Shown: positions 1 through 5,499 of the stretch, piece after piece
Layout: each line of letters opens with the position of its first letter
Numbering within the stretch: the first letter of the stretch is position 1
NCBI GenBank assembly: GCA_038522635.1
Contig: JBCBJZ010000188.1
Location: 1-5,499, forward strand
Direction of reading: 5' to 3'
Source of the DNA: JBCBJZ01 sp038522635
GTDB lineage: Bacteria > Pseudomonadota > Alphaproteobacteria > Rhizobiales > Hyphomicrobiaceae
Length of the DNA stretch: 5,499 bases
The notes under the pieces: generated by a model
Database searches by the model: none
The model's input: only the letters and a program-made list of their open reading frames with translations
Told to the model about the DNA's origin: nothing
Program-made: the position numbers and the translations under genes

Positions 1-158
1 CATCTCGCACGATGATGGCGGCCGCGGTGCCCGGGCTCTACTTCATCGGCGAGGCGGTCGACGTTACGGGTTGGCTCGGCGGCTACAATTTTCAATGGGC
101 CTGGGCGAGCGGCTATGTGGCGGGCCTCGCCATCGAAGAGCAGCTTTGCCTGCGGTAA
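1..158 (+). CDS. BaiN/YhiN (HI0933-like) family flavoprotein, C-terminal fragment
   Basis: These are the last 51 codons of a gene entering from the left edge, read in the frame that starts at base 3 and ends with TAA at 156-158. The peptide contains VPGLYFIGEAVDVTGWLGG followed by YNFQWAWASG. This is the hallmark C-terminus of the HI0933/YhiN/BaiN family of NAD(P)/FAD-dependent oxidoreductases, where the GLYFxGE and GGYNxQWA segments complete the FAD-binding fold. Family proteins are usually about 400 residues, so roughly seven eighths of the gene is missing. They are soluble cytoplasmic flavoproteins. BaiN of gut clostridia has been linked to bile-acid dehydroxylation, but for most members, including E. 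coli YhiN, the substrate is unknown and none is assigned here. The gene converges on dnaE and ends 75 bases from the dnaE stop. The family call is firm; the function is open. Confidence 0.9.
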   Translation, partial: SRTMMAAAVPGLYFIGEAVDVTGWLGGYNFQWAWASGYVAGLAIEEQLCLR

Positions 159-233
159 ACGCCACGCCGCTTCAACGCAGACCCAAACACGCACGCCTCG
201 CGTTTTCGCCCAAAGTTGCTCTGCATTTATAGC

Positions 234-3200
234 TCAAAGCGGCCGCGCATCGATGACGCCCGCGAGCGTCAGCACTTCCCCACGCAGCGACGGGGACACG
301 TCGTAGCGACCGGGCAACGTCACCTCAACGCTCTGCCTGAACGTGTCTGCCGCGACAGCCGGTTGCGCCTGACCGCCACCGCTTCCAACCTGCTGCGCCA
401 TCGCGCCCGCCGCATGCACCGCGCGCACGTCAAAGCGCAGCACGATCTGCCCTAGCGCCTCGCCGTGAGCCCGTGCGCTACCCGCGCCGCTGTTGACGCT
501 GTCACCTTCACCAGCACCGTGCGCCGCATGCGCCAGCAACGCGCTCAAATCGGTGAGCACCGCGCCCGCCAGCACCGCCTTCTCCTCCACCACCACGCAA
601 AGGCCCTTCGACACCGACCGCGCCGCCTGCGCCAGACCGCGCACACTTTGCGCGCGCAGACGCACGGTCTCGCCCTCACGGTCCGCCTCGACGTTGATGA
701 GAACCGGCGTCCCCGGCTTCAACAGATCGCCGGCGGCGTCCATCGCATCTGAAAAGATGACAGCCTCGAACTGCCCGCTGCCATCGGAGAACATCACGTA
801 GGCGAAACGGCTCCCCTTCTGCGAGCGCCGCTCACGGACCGACACCACGATGCCACCCAGCGTCGCCGCCAGGATGCCGCGTTCCGTCGCCGCTTCGAAC
901 GCGGTGTAGGCCTGCACATTCAGCTTGGCGAGCGCGTCTTCGTAGGCATCGAGGGGGTGGCCGGAAAGGTAGAACCCCACCGCATCGAACTCCGCCTGCA
1001 GCGTCTGCATCGGTGTCCATCGCTTGACTGCGCGAAAGTCGACGCTCGCCGGTGCAGCCGCCGCGAAAAGATCGCTGGTCCCCGCTTCGCTGTCGGACGC
1101 AAGGCGCGTGGCCAACGCCATGATGTGTTCGACGTTGCCGTGGACGCGCGCGCGGTCGGGCTCCAACCCATCGAAGGCGCCGGCCGCGCTCAACGTCTCA
1201 AGACCACGCCGGTTCAACGCTTTGGGATCAAACCGGCGGGCAAAATCGGAGAGATCCGCAAAGCGCCCGTCGGCCTCACGCTCAGCCACAAGCACCTCAA
1301 CGGCCGCTTCGCCGATGTTCTTCAAGGCCGCCAGCGCGTAACGCACCGCGCCCTCCTCGGGCAGGAAATCCACGCCCGACGCATTGACGCAAGGGGGCAG
1401 GATCGCGATGCCGGCCCGCCGCGCTTCCCCGCAGAACATCGCGAGCTTCTCGGTGGAGCCGCGGTCAAGCGACATCGAGGCTGCCAGAAACTCGACCGGG
1501 TAATTCGCCTTCAGATAGGCCGTATGGTAGGCGACGAGGGCGTAGGCGGCCGCATGCGATTTGTTGAACCCGTAGCCGGCGAACTTGTCGACCAGTTGGA
1601 AGATGTAGACCGCGTCTTCCTTTTTGACGCCGTTCTCGACAGCACCAGCCACAAAGGCTGCCTGCTGCTCGGCCATTTGCGCCTTATCCTTCTTACCCAT
1701 CGCGCGGCGCAGCACGTCCGCCTTGCCCAGCGAGTAGCCAGCCATCACTTGCGCGATCTTTTGGACCTGCTCCTGGTAGATGATCACGCCGTGGGTTTCT
1801 TCGAGCACCGGCTTCAGCATCGGGTGCAGGTAGTCGACCTCTTCGTCGCCATGCTTGCGGTTGATGTAAGTCGGGATGTTATCCATCGGCCCCGGCCGGT
1901 AGAGCGACACCATCGCGATGATGTCTTCAAACCGGTCAGGCTTCAGTTTGCGCAACGCATCGCGCATGCCGACGCTTTCAAGCTGGAACACGCCCGCCGT
2001 GTCGGCGCGGGCCAACAGCTCGTAGGTCGCCGCATCGTCAAGCGGTAAGCTCGCCAGATCGAGTGTGATCCCGCGCCGGGCTATTGAAGCGACAGCCTTT
2101 TCAAGCACCGTCAGCGTCTTCAGCCCGAGGAAGTCGAACTTCACCAGGCCCGCCGCTTCCGTCATCTTCCAGTTGAACTGGGTGATCGGGAAACTCGACT
2201 TGGGATCACGATAAAGCGGCACGAGCTGCTCAAGCGGGCGATCACCGATCACCATGCCCGCGGCATGCGTGGAAGCGTGGCGGTAGAGGCCTTCGAGTTT
2301 CTGCGCGATTTCCAGCAAGCGCTCCACCGTCGGATCGCTATCCGCCTCATCGCGCAACTTGGGCTCGATCTCGATCGCTTCGGGCAGCGTCACCGGGTTC
2401 GCCGGATTGTTCGGCACCATCTGCGTCAGACGGTTGACCTGGCCGAACGGCATTTGCAGCACGCGGCCGACATCGCGCAGCACTGCGCGCGCCTGCAGCT
2501 TCCCGTGCGTGATGATCTGCGCGACACGGTCCGCACCGTACTTGGTCTGGACGTAGCGGATCACCTCTTCACGCCGGTCCTGGCAAAAGTCGATATCGAA
2601 GTCCGGCATCGATACGCGCTCAGGGTTCAAGAAGCGCTCAAACAGCAACCCGAACCGCAGCGGATCAAGATCGGTGATGGTCAGCGAATAGGCGACCAGT
2701 GAGCCGGCGCCCGAGCCCCGGCCCGGGCCCACCGCGATGCCGTGCGCTTTGGCCCATTTGATGAAATCGGCGACGATGAGGAAATAGCCGGGGAACTTCA
2801 TGCCGGCGATGATCTTCAGCTCGAACGCGAGCCGCTTTTCGTAGTCTTCCCGCGTGAAGCTGTCAGCTGGACCATGGCTAGCGAGACGCGCCGCCAGCCC
2901 CTCTTCGGCCTGCCGGGTCAGTTCATCGGCCTCAGCCTTCAACTGCGCTTCATCGGTGCCTTCTGCCGCCGTCACGTACTTCGGCAGGATCGGATCTTTG
3001 CCGAGGGGACGGTAAGCGCAACGCTGCGCGATCTCGACGGTGTTTGCGAGCGCTTCGGGGATATCGGCGAACAGCTCAGCCATTTGGGATGCCGACGCGA
3101 ACGCATGCGAAGGCGCCACGCGACGACGTTCTTCCACGGTCACGAACGTGCCTTCCGCGATGCACATCAGGGCATCATGCGCCTCGTGGTCATCACGGGT

Positions 3201-4019
3201 AGCGAAGTAGACATCGCTCGTGGCCACCAGCGGGACGCCCGCCTCATAGCTAAGATCGATGAGCGCGCTTTCCTGGCCGCGCTCGATCGTACCGTCGGCA
3301 CGCTCATGGCGCTGCAGCTCAACGTAGAGCCGATCCCCAAACACCGCTTGCAGCGCGGCAAGCCTGGTAGCAGCGCCCGTGCGCTTGCCCGTTTCAGCCA
3401 ACATGAGATCGATCGGACCGTCGGGCCCGCCCGTCAGGCAGATCAAGCCTGTGGCAGCGTCGCCTTGCAGCGCTTCCCACGGCACGTGCAAGTCATCGGT
3501 ATCGCCCGTCTGCAGGTGGGCGCGGCTGACTAGCGCCATCAGGTTGAGGTAGCCGGTCTCATTCATCGCCAGCAGCGCAAGGCGGCCGCTTTTCAGCGCG
3601 CGCCGATGGGGCAACACGCGCATGCCGGTCGGCCGCGCCCCGGCATCTTCGGCATCGCTTTCAAACGCGATCGACAGCGCGACACCGACGATCGGCTGGA
3701 TGCCGGCACCGGCGAGCTTTTCTGAAAACTCAAGCGCGCCAAACAGATTGCCCGTGTCCGTGAGCCCCACCGCCGGCATGGCTTCGTCGGATGCCAGTTT
3801 GGCGATTTTGGCGATCGGCAACGCGCCTTCGAGCAACGAATAGGACGAGTGAACCTTGAGATGCACGAAGGCGGGGGCGTCACTGTCCTGACCGGACGCG
3901 TTGGAGACGGCCATCGCGCCAGCTCTCTTAGCGCCCACGGCCTCGGTGGTCTCAGTCGTGGAGGCGCTGAGCAGCGCTGCCCGCCGCTGCGCCCGCGATG
4001 TTCGAATCGGCTCACCCAT
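234..4019 (-). CDS. dnaE: DNA polymerase III subunit alpha (DnaE1)
   Basis: Replicative polymerase catalytic subunit (C-family), which adds dNTPs to the primer end within the Pol III holoenzyme. The protein is 1261 residues. PHP domain: about 51-330. Palm: GPGRGSG at 431-437 and PDFDIDF at 472-478, with D475 and D477 matching E. coli catalytic D401/D403; KFDFLGL at 627-633 supplies D629 (E. coli D555). Fingers: RRAMGKKDK at 771-779, then FNKSHAAAYALVAYH at 818-832. Helix-hairpin-helix region: about 890-950. Clamp-binding-like TSDLF: 981-985. OB fold: about 1050-1128. C-terminal domain: ends in VEVTLPGRYDVSP (1231-1243). The intact C-terminal domain and lolD linkage argue for DnaE1 rather than error-prone DnaE2/ImuC. 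The start is the first ATG after an in-frame TAA at 4029-4031 and has an AAGG Shine-Dalgarno. An internal ATG at 3914 (Met36) also has a purine-rich site and removes a low-complexity leader, so the true protein may be 1226 residues. No frameshift seen. Likely co-transcribed with lolD. Confidence 0.97.
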   Translation of the reverse strand: MGEPIRTSRAQRRAALLSASTTETTEAVGAKRAGAMAVSNASGQDSDAPAFVHLKVHSSYSLLEGALPIAKIAKLASDEAMPAVGLTDTGNLFGALEFSEKLAGAGIQPIVGVALSIAFESDAEDAGARPTGMRVLPHRRALKSGRLALLAMNETGYLNLMALVSRAHLQTGDTDDLHVPWEALQGDAATGLICLTGGPDGPIDLMLAETGKRTGAATRLAALQAVFGDRLYVELQRHERADGTIERGQESALIDLSYEAGVPLVATSDVYFATRDDHEAHDALMCIAEGTFVTVEERRRVAPSHAFASASQMAELFADIPEALANTVEIAQRCAYRPLGKDPILPKYVTAAEGTDEAQLKAEADELTRQAEEGLAARLASHGPADSFTREDYEKRLAFELKIIAGMKFPGYFLIVADFIKWAKAHGIAVGPGRGSGAGSLVAYSLTITDLDPLRFGLLFERFLNPERVSMPDFDIDFCQDRREEVIRYVQTKYGADRVAQIITHGKLQARAVLRDVGRVLQMPFGQVNRLTQMVPNNPANPVTLPEAIEIEPKLRDEADSDPTVERLLEIAQKLEGLYRHASTHAAGMVIGDRPLEQLVPLYRDPKSSFPITQFNWKMTEAAGLVKFDFLGLKTLTVLEKAVASIARRGITLDLASLPLDDAATYELLARADTAGVFQLESVGMRDALRKLKPDRFEDIIAMVSLYRPGPMDNIPTYINRKHGDEEVDYLHPMLKPVLEETHGVIIYQEQVQKIAQVMAGYSLGKADVLRRAMGKKDKAQMAEQQAAFVAGAVENGVKKEDAVYIFQLVDKFAGYGFNKSHAAAYALVAYHTAYLKANYPVEFLAASMSLDRGSTEKLAMFCGEARRAGIAILPPCVNASGVDFLPEEGAVRYALAALKNIGEAAVEVLVAEREADGRFADLSDFARRFDPKALNRRGLETLSAAGAFDGLEPDRARVHGNVEHIMALATRLASDSEAGTSDLFAAAAPASVDFRAVKRWTPMQTLQAEFDAVGFYLSGHPLDAYEDALAKLNVQAYTAFEAATERGILAATLGGIVVSVRERRSQKGSRFAYVMFSDGSGQFEAVIFSDAMDAAGDLLKPGTPVLINVEADREGETVRLRAQSVRGLAQAARSVSKGLCVVVEEKAVLAGAVLTDLSALLAHAAHGAGEGDSVNSGAGSARAHGEALGQIVLRFDVRAVHAAGAMAQQVGSGGGQAQPAVAADTFRQSVEVTLPGRYDVSPSLRGEVLTLAGVIDARPL
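3923..3929 (-). promoter_or_regulatory. Possible ribosome-binding site for an internal dnaE start (Met36)
   Basis: On the minus strand AAGAGAG precedes ATG (3914-3912) by eight bases. The protein would then begin MAVSNASGQDSDAPA before the conserved FVHLKVHS. That gives a leader of about 15 residues, similar to the leaders I recall for other alphaproteobacterial DnaE proteins. The site lies inside the longer reading frame, so it could also be chance coding sequence. Confidence 0.35.
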
Positions 4020-4026
4020 ACCGCGA

Positions 4027-4031
4027 CCTTA
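4027..4031 (-). promoter_or_regulatory. Ribosome-binding site for the upstream dnaE start
   Basis: On the minus strand the sequence reads TAAGG, then seven bases, then ATG at 4019. AAGG is a reasonable Shine-Dalgarno core at good spacing. Its TAA is also an in-frame stop, which rules out any longer dnaE frame. A competing site, AAGAGAG at 3923-3929, lies eight bases before the internal ATG at 3914, so this motif alone does not settle the start. Confidence 0.5.
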
Positions 4032-4085
4032 AAGCGGCGCTCACCGCCCTGAAAGCCGCCGACGCGAACCGGGCAAGCGGCGATC

Positions 4086-4107
4086 CCCAATTGAATCGCG
4101 TATTGGG
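4086..4107. repeat. Inverted repeat CCCAAT-N10-ATTGGG in the lolD-dnaE spacer
   Basis: CCCAAT (4086-4091) and ATTGGG (4102-4107) are perfect six-base inverted arms around a ten-base centre. The centre carries GAATC at 4093-4097, a GANTC methylation-type site, whose first base abuts a CAATTG palindrome. It could be an operator, half-sites spaced about one and a half helix turns apart, or a modest RNA hairpin in the lolD-dnaE transcript. No T-run follows, so it is not a standard terminator. The dyad is seen directly; any function is inference. Confidence 0.4.
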
Positions 4108-4131
4108 CAGCCGGACCGCCAGCGTGGAAGC

Positions 4132-4842
4132 TCAAGCTTCGACCAACAGGCCGTTCTCAAGCGTCAGCACGCGGTCCATACGACGCGCCAAGTCCATGTT
4201 GTGCGTGGCGATCAGGGCCGCGACCCCCTCGGTGCGGATCTGCTCCATCAGGGTGGCGAACACCTGTTCCGACGTCTCTGGGTCGAGATTGCCGGTTGGC
4301 TCATCGGCAAGCAGCAGGCGGGGTCTGTTCGCCAAGGCCCGCGCGATGGCCGTGCGTTGTTGCTCGCCGCCTGAAAGTTCAGCGGGGCGATGCTCCGCCC
4401 GCGGCGCAAGGCCCATCTGGTCAAGCAACGTCCTTGCGCGCGCAACCGCATCGCTGCGCGGTACCCCCAAAATCATCTGGGGGATGACCACGTTTTCGAG
4501 CGCGGAAAACTCTGGCAGCAATTGGTGGAACTGGTAGATGAAGCCCAAAAACGCGCGCCGCACCCGGGTCCGGCCGGCATCATCCATGCGCGCGCAATCA
4601 CGTCCCTCGATTTCCACGCGGCCGGCGTCCGGTGTTTCCAACAGCCCCGCGATGTGCAGCAATGTGGATTTGCCAGCGCCCGAGGGGCCGACCAACGCCA
4701 CGGCTTCGCCCGCGTAGAGGTTCGCGCCGGCACCCTGCAGCACGCGGATCGTGCGCTGCCCCTGTTCGAAGGTGCGCGCCAGGCCCTCGAGCTTCAAAAC
4801 CGGCGTGATGGTGCGATCCTGCATGACCTGCGCCCCCGTCAT
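4132..4842 (-). CDS. lolD: Lipoprotein-releasing ABC transporter ATP-binding protein LolD
   Basis: ATPase of the LolCDE-type transporter. On the cytoplasmic face of the inner membrane it hydrolyses ATP so that the permease can extract outer-membrane lipoproteins and hand them to LolA. The 236-residue protein has all ABC motifs: Walker A GPSGAGKST (52-60), Q-loop Q104, signature LSGGEQQR (156-163), Walker B RLLLADEP with catalytic E181, D-loop GNLD (184-187) and switch H214 in ATHN. The stretch YQFHQLLPEFSALENV (103-118) just after the Q-loop is typical of LolD and separates it from related MacB/FtsE ATPases. Length is normal for the family. The start ATG overlaps the permease stop as ATGA, which suggests translational coupling; there is no clear Shine-Dalgarno before it. 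A second in-frame ATG six codons in (4824) is an alternative start. Confidence 0.97.
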   Translation of the reverse strand: MTGAQVMQDRTITPVLKLEGLARTFEQGQRTIRVLQGAGANLYAGEAVALVGPSGAGKSTLLHIAGLLETPDAGRVEIEGRDCARMDDAGRTRVRRAFLGFIYQFHQLLPEFSALENVVIPQMILGVPRSDAVARARTLLDQMGLAPRAEHRPAELSGGEQQRTAIARALANRPRLLLADEPTGNLDPETSEQVFATLMEQIRTEGVAALIATHNMDLARRMDRVLTLENGLLVEA

Positions 4843-5499
4843 TCGTAACGCAGCGCTTCAACCGGATCGAGCCGGGACGCGCGCCACGACGGATAAAGCG
4901 TCGCCAACACCGACAGCAACAGTGCAAACGCGACCACCATGGCCGTCTCAACCACGTCCACTTTGGCGGGCAGGCGCGACAGGTAGTAGACGTCGGGATC
5001 AAACAGCTTGGTGTTCGTCATCCAGGCGACGAACTCCTTGATGCCATCGATGTTGCGGCAGACGAGCAGGCCGATTCCGAGGCCCGCCAGCGTGCCCACA
5101 AATCCGATAGATGCCCCGGTGATCAGAAACACGCGCATCACCGCGCCCTTGGTCGCGCCCATGGTCCGCAGAACCGCGATGTCGCGGCTCTTGTCCTTCA
5201 CCAGCATCATGATCCCGCAAATGATGTTGAAGGCGGCCACCAGAATGATCAGCGACAGGATGATGAACATGGCGATGCGCTCGACCTCGAGCACGGTCAG
5301 GAAGCTCTTGTTGCGCTCACGCCAATCGCGCACGTGGATCGCCGGCCCTCCGGCTTGCCGCAGCGCCTGGCCGTAGCGACCGACCGCCTGGGGATCGTCC
5401 ACCAGCACTTGCAACACGTCGACGGCATCACCGCGGTTGAAGTACTTCTTGGCTTCGCCGAGCGGCATGAAAATATAGTTCTTGTCGTATTCGGCCATC
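4839..5499 (-). CDS. Lipoprotein-releasing ABC transporter permease, LolC/LolE family (C-terminal part)
   Basis: This is the last 219 codons of a permease truncated by the right edge. The family is about 410-420 residues, so roughly half is missing, and the ATG at 5498 is an internal Met in the conserved MAEYDKNYIFMPL segment. Residues 1-73 of the fragment are the end of the periplasmic domain that engages lipoproteins and LolA. Hydrophobic helices lie at about 75-100, 122-147 and 184-203, matching TM2-TM4 of the four-helix fold. The cytoplasmic loop between the first two (KDKSRDIAVLRTMGATKGAV, 101-120) is the coupling segment contacting LolD. The C-terminus YPSWRASRLDPVEALRYE is family-typical. 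Alphaproteobacteria often have a single LolC/E-type permease acting as a homodimer, so I do not choose between lolC and lolE. It overlaps lolD by four bases and is almost certainly in one operon with it. Confidence 0.95.
   Translation of the reverse strand, partial: MAEYDKNYIFMPLGEAKKYFNRGDAVDVLQVLVDDPQAVGRYGQALRQAGGPAIHVRDWRERNKSFLTVLEVERIAMFIILSLIILVAAFNIICGIMMLVKDKSRDIAVLRTMGATKGAVMRVFLITGASIGFVGTLAGLGIGLLVCRNIDGIKEFVAWMTNTKLFDPDVYYLSRLPAKVDVVETAMVVAFALLLSVLATLYPSWRASRLDPVEALRYE

Larger units (their letters stand above)
4020..4131 (-). other. lolD-dnaE spacer (112 bases)
   Basis: This non-coding gap separates the lolD stop from the longest dnaE start. It is long compared with the four-base overlap between the two lol genes. 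It contains an inverted repeat (4086-4107), a GANTC site inside that repeat (4093-4097), a weaker GCGGC/GCCGC pair (4034-4038 with 4055-4059) and the dnaE Shine-Dalgarno. I looked for -35/-10 boxes on the minus strand and found none with a good match and spacing. No hairpin followed by a T-run is present, so read-through from lolD looks likely. Confidence 0.6.

Noticed and set aside
185..206. Possible bidirectional terminator between the BaiN-like gene and dnaE
   Set aside because: ACGC (189-192) pairs with GCGT (200-203), and flanking AAA/TTT can pair across a bulged C. The stem is only four plus three pairs with no T-run, too weak to call. The convergent genes may end by another mechanism.
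223..233. AT-rich TATAAA-like box on the minus strand just after the dnaE stop
   Set aside because: No -35-like element lies at the right distance upstream, and the next bases lead into the convergent BaiN-like gene. It is probably just AT-richer spacer sequence.
2711..2730. GC-rich palindrome-like run (CCCGAG...CCCGGGCCC)
   Set aside because: It encodes the invariant GPGRGSG polymerase motif of DnaE with GC-rich codons. Coding constraint explains the symmetry.
957..3533. Long plus-strand open frames opposite dnaE (957-2048, 2265-2702, 2742-3533)
   Set aside because: All three lie in the single frame that pairs codon-for-codon with dnaE. There a stop appears only where dnaE uses TTA, CTA or TCA, codons rare in GC-rich genes; the stop ending the first frame is a TTA Leu codon of dnaE. 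The translations are rich in Arg, His and Gln and show no recognisable domain.
3593..4135. Minus-strand open frame of 180 codons starting at the lolD stop
   Set aside because: It starts at a TTG, is out of frame with dnaE and overlaps its PHP-coding region for most of its length. The protein is Pro/Arg/Ser-rich with no recognisable pattern, so it is a shadow of dnaE plus the spacer.
3998..4848. Plus-strand open frames opposite lolD (3998-4537, 4390-4848)
   Set aside because: lolD is unambiguous with every ABC motif present. The opposite frames have the composition of antisense shadows and no recognised motif.

Overview
This is an ordinary piece of an alphaproteobacterial core chromosome. I estimate GC content by eye at a little over 60%. 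The order lipoprotein-release permease - lolD - dnaE on one strand is one I recall from many Alphaproteobacteria. The protein sequences fit (LolD with its YQFH-LLPEF-ALENV stretch, DnaE with an alphaproteobacterial-style N-terminus), and the adenine-methyltransferase motif GANTC is very rare. The last point matches CcrM-type genomes. I cannot name the genus; Caulobacterales/Hyphomonadales or a related order would fit.

Layout. Bases 1-158 (+) are the last 51 codons of a BaiN/YhiN (HI0933-like) flavoprotein whose start lies outside the window. Bases 159-233 are a short convergent spacer with no convincing terminator. Bases 234-4019 (-) are dnaE, the replicative DNA polymerase III alpha subunit, intact from PHP domain to C-terminal domain. 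Bases 4020-4131 are a 112-base spacer holding a dyad, a GANTC site and the dnaE ribosome-binding site. Bases 4132-4842 (-) are lolD, the ATPase of the lipoprotein-release transporter. Bases 4839-5499 (-) are the 3' part of its membrane permease (LolC/LolE family), which runs off the right edge.

How the genes work together. The permease and LolD overlap by four bases (ATGA). Together they form the inner-membrane ABC transporter that extracts lipoproteins for transfer to the periplasmic carrier LolA. dnaE follows on the same strand and is probably read through from lol. However, the 112-base gap, the dyad and two of the window's three GANTC sites at its start leave room for separate, possibly cell-cycle-linked, control. 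The BaiN-like gene converges on dnaE and is an unrelated unit.

I found no mobile element, CRISPR array, RNA gene or novel defence-like system. The points worth a second look are subtle: the GANTC distribution, the spacer dyad, the dnaE start choice, a non-canonical clamp-binding motif, two Ala/Gly-rich stretches in the DnaE C-terminal domain, and loss of metal ligands in its PHP domain.
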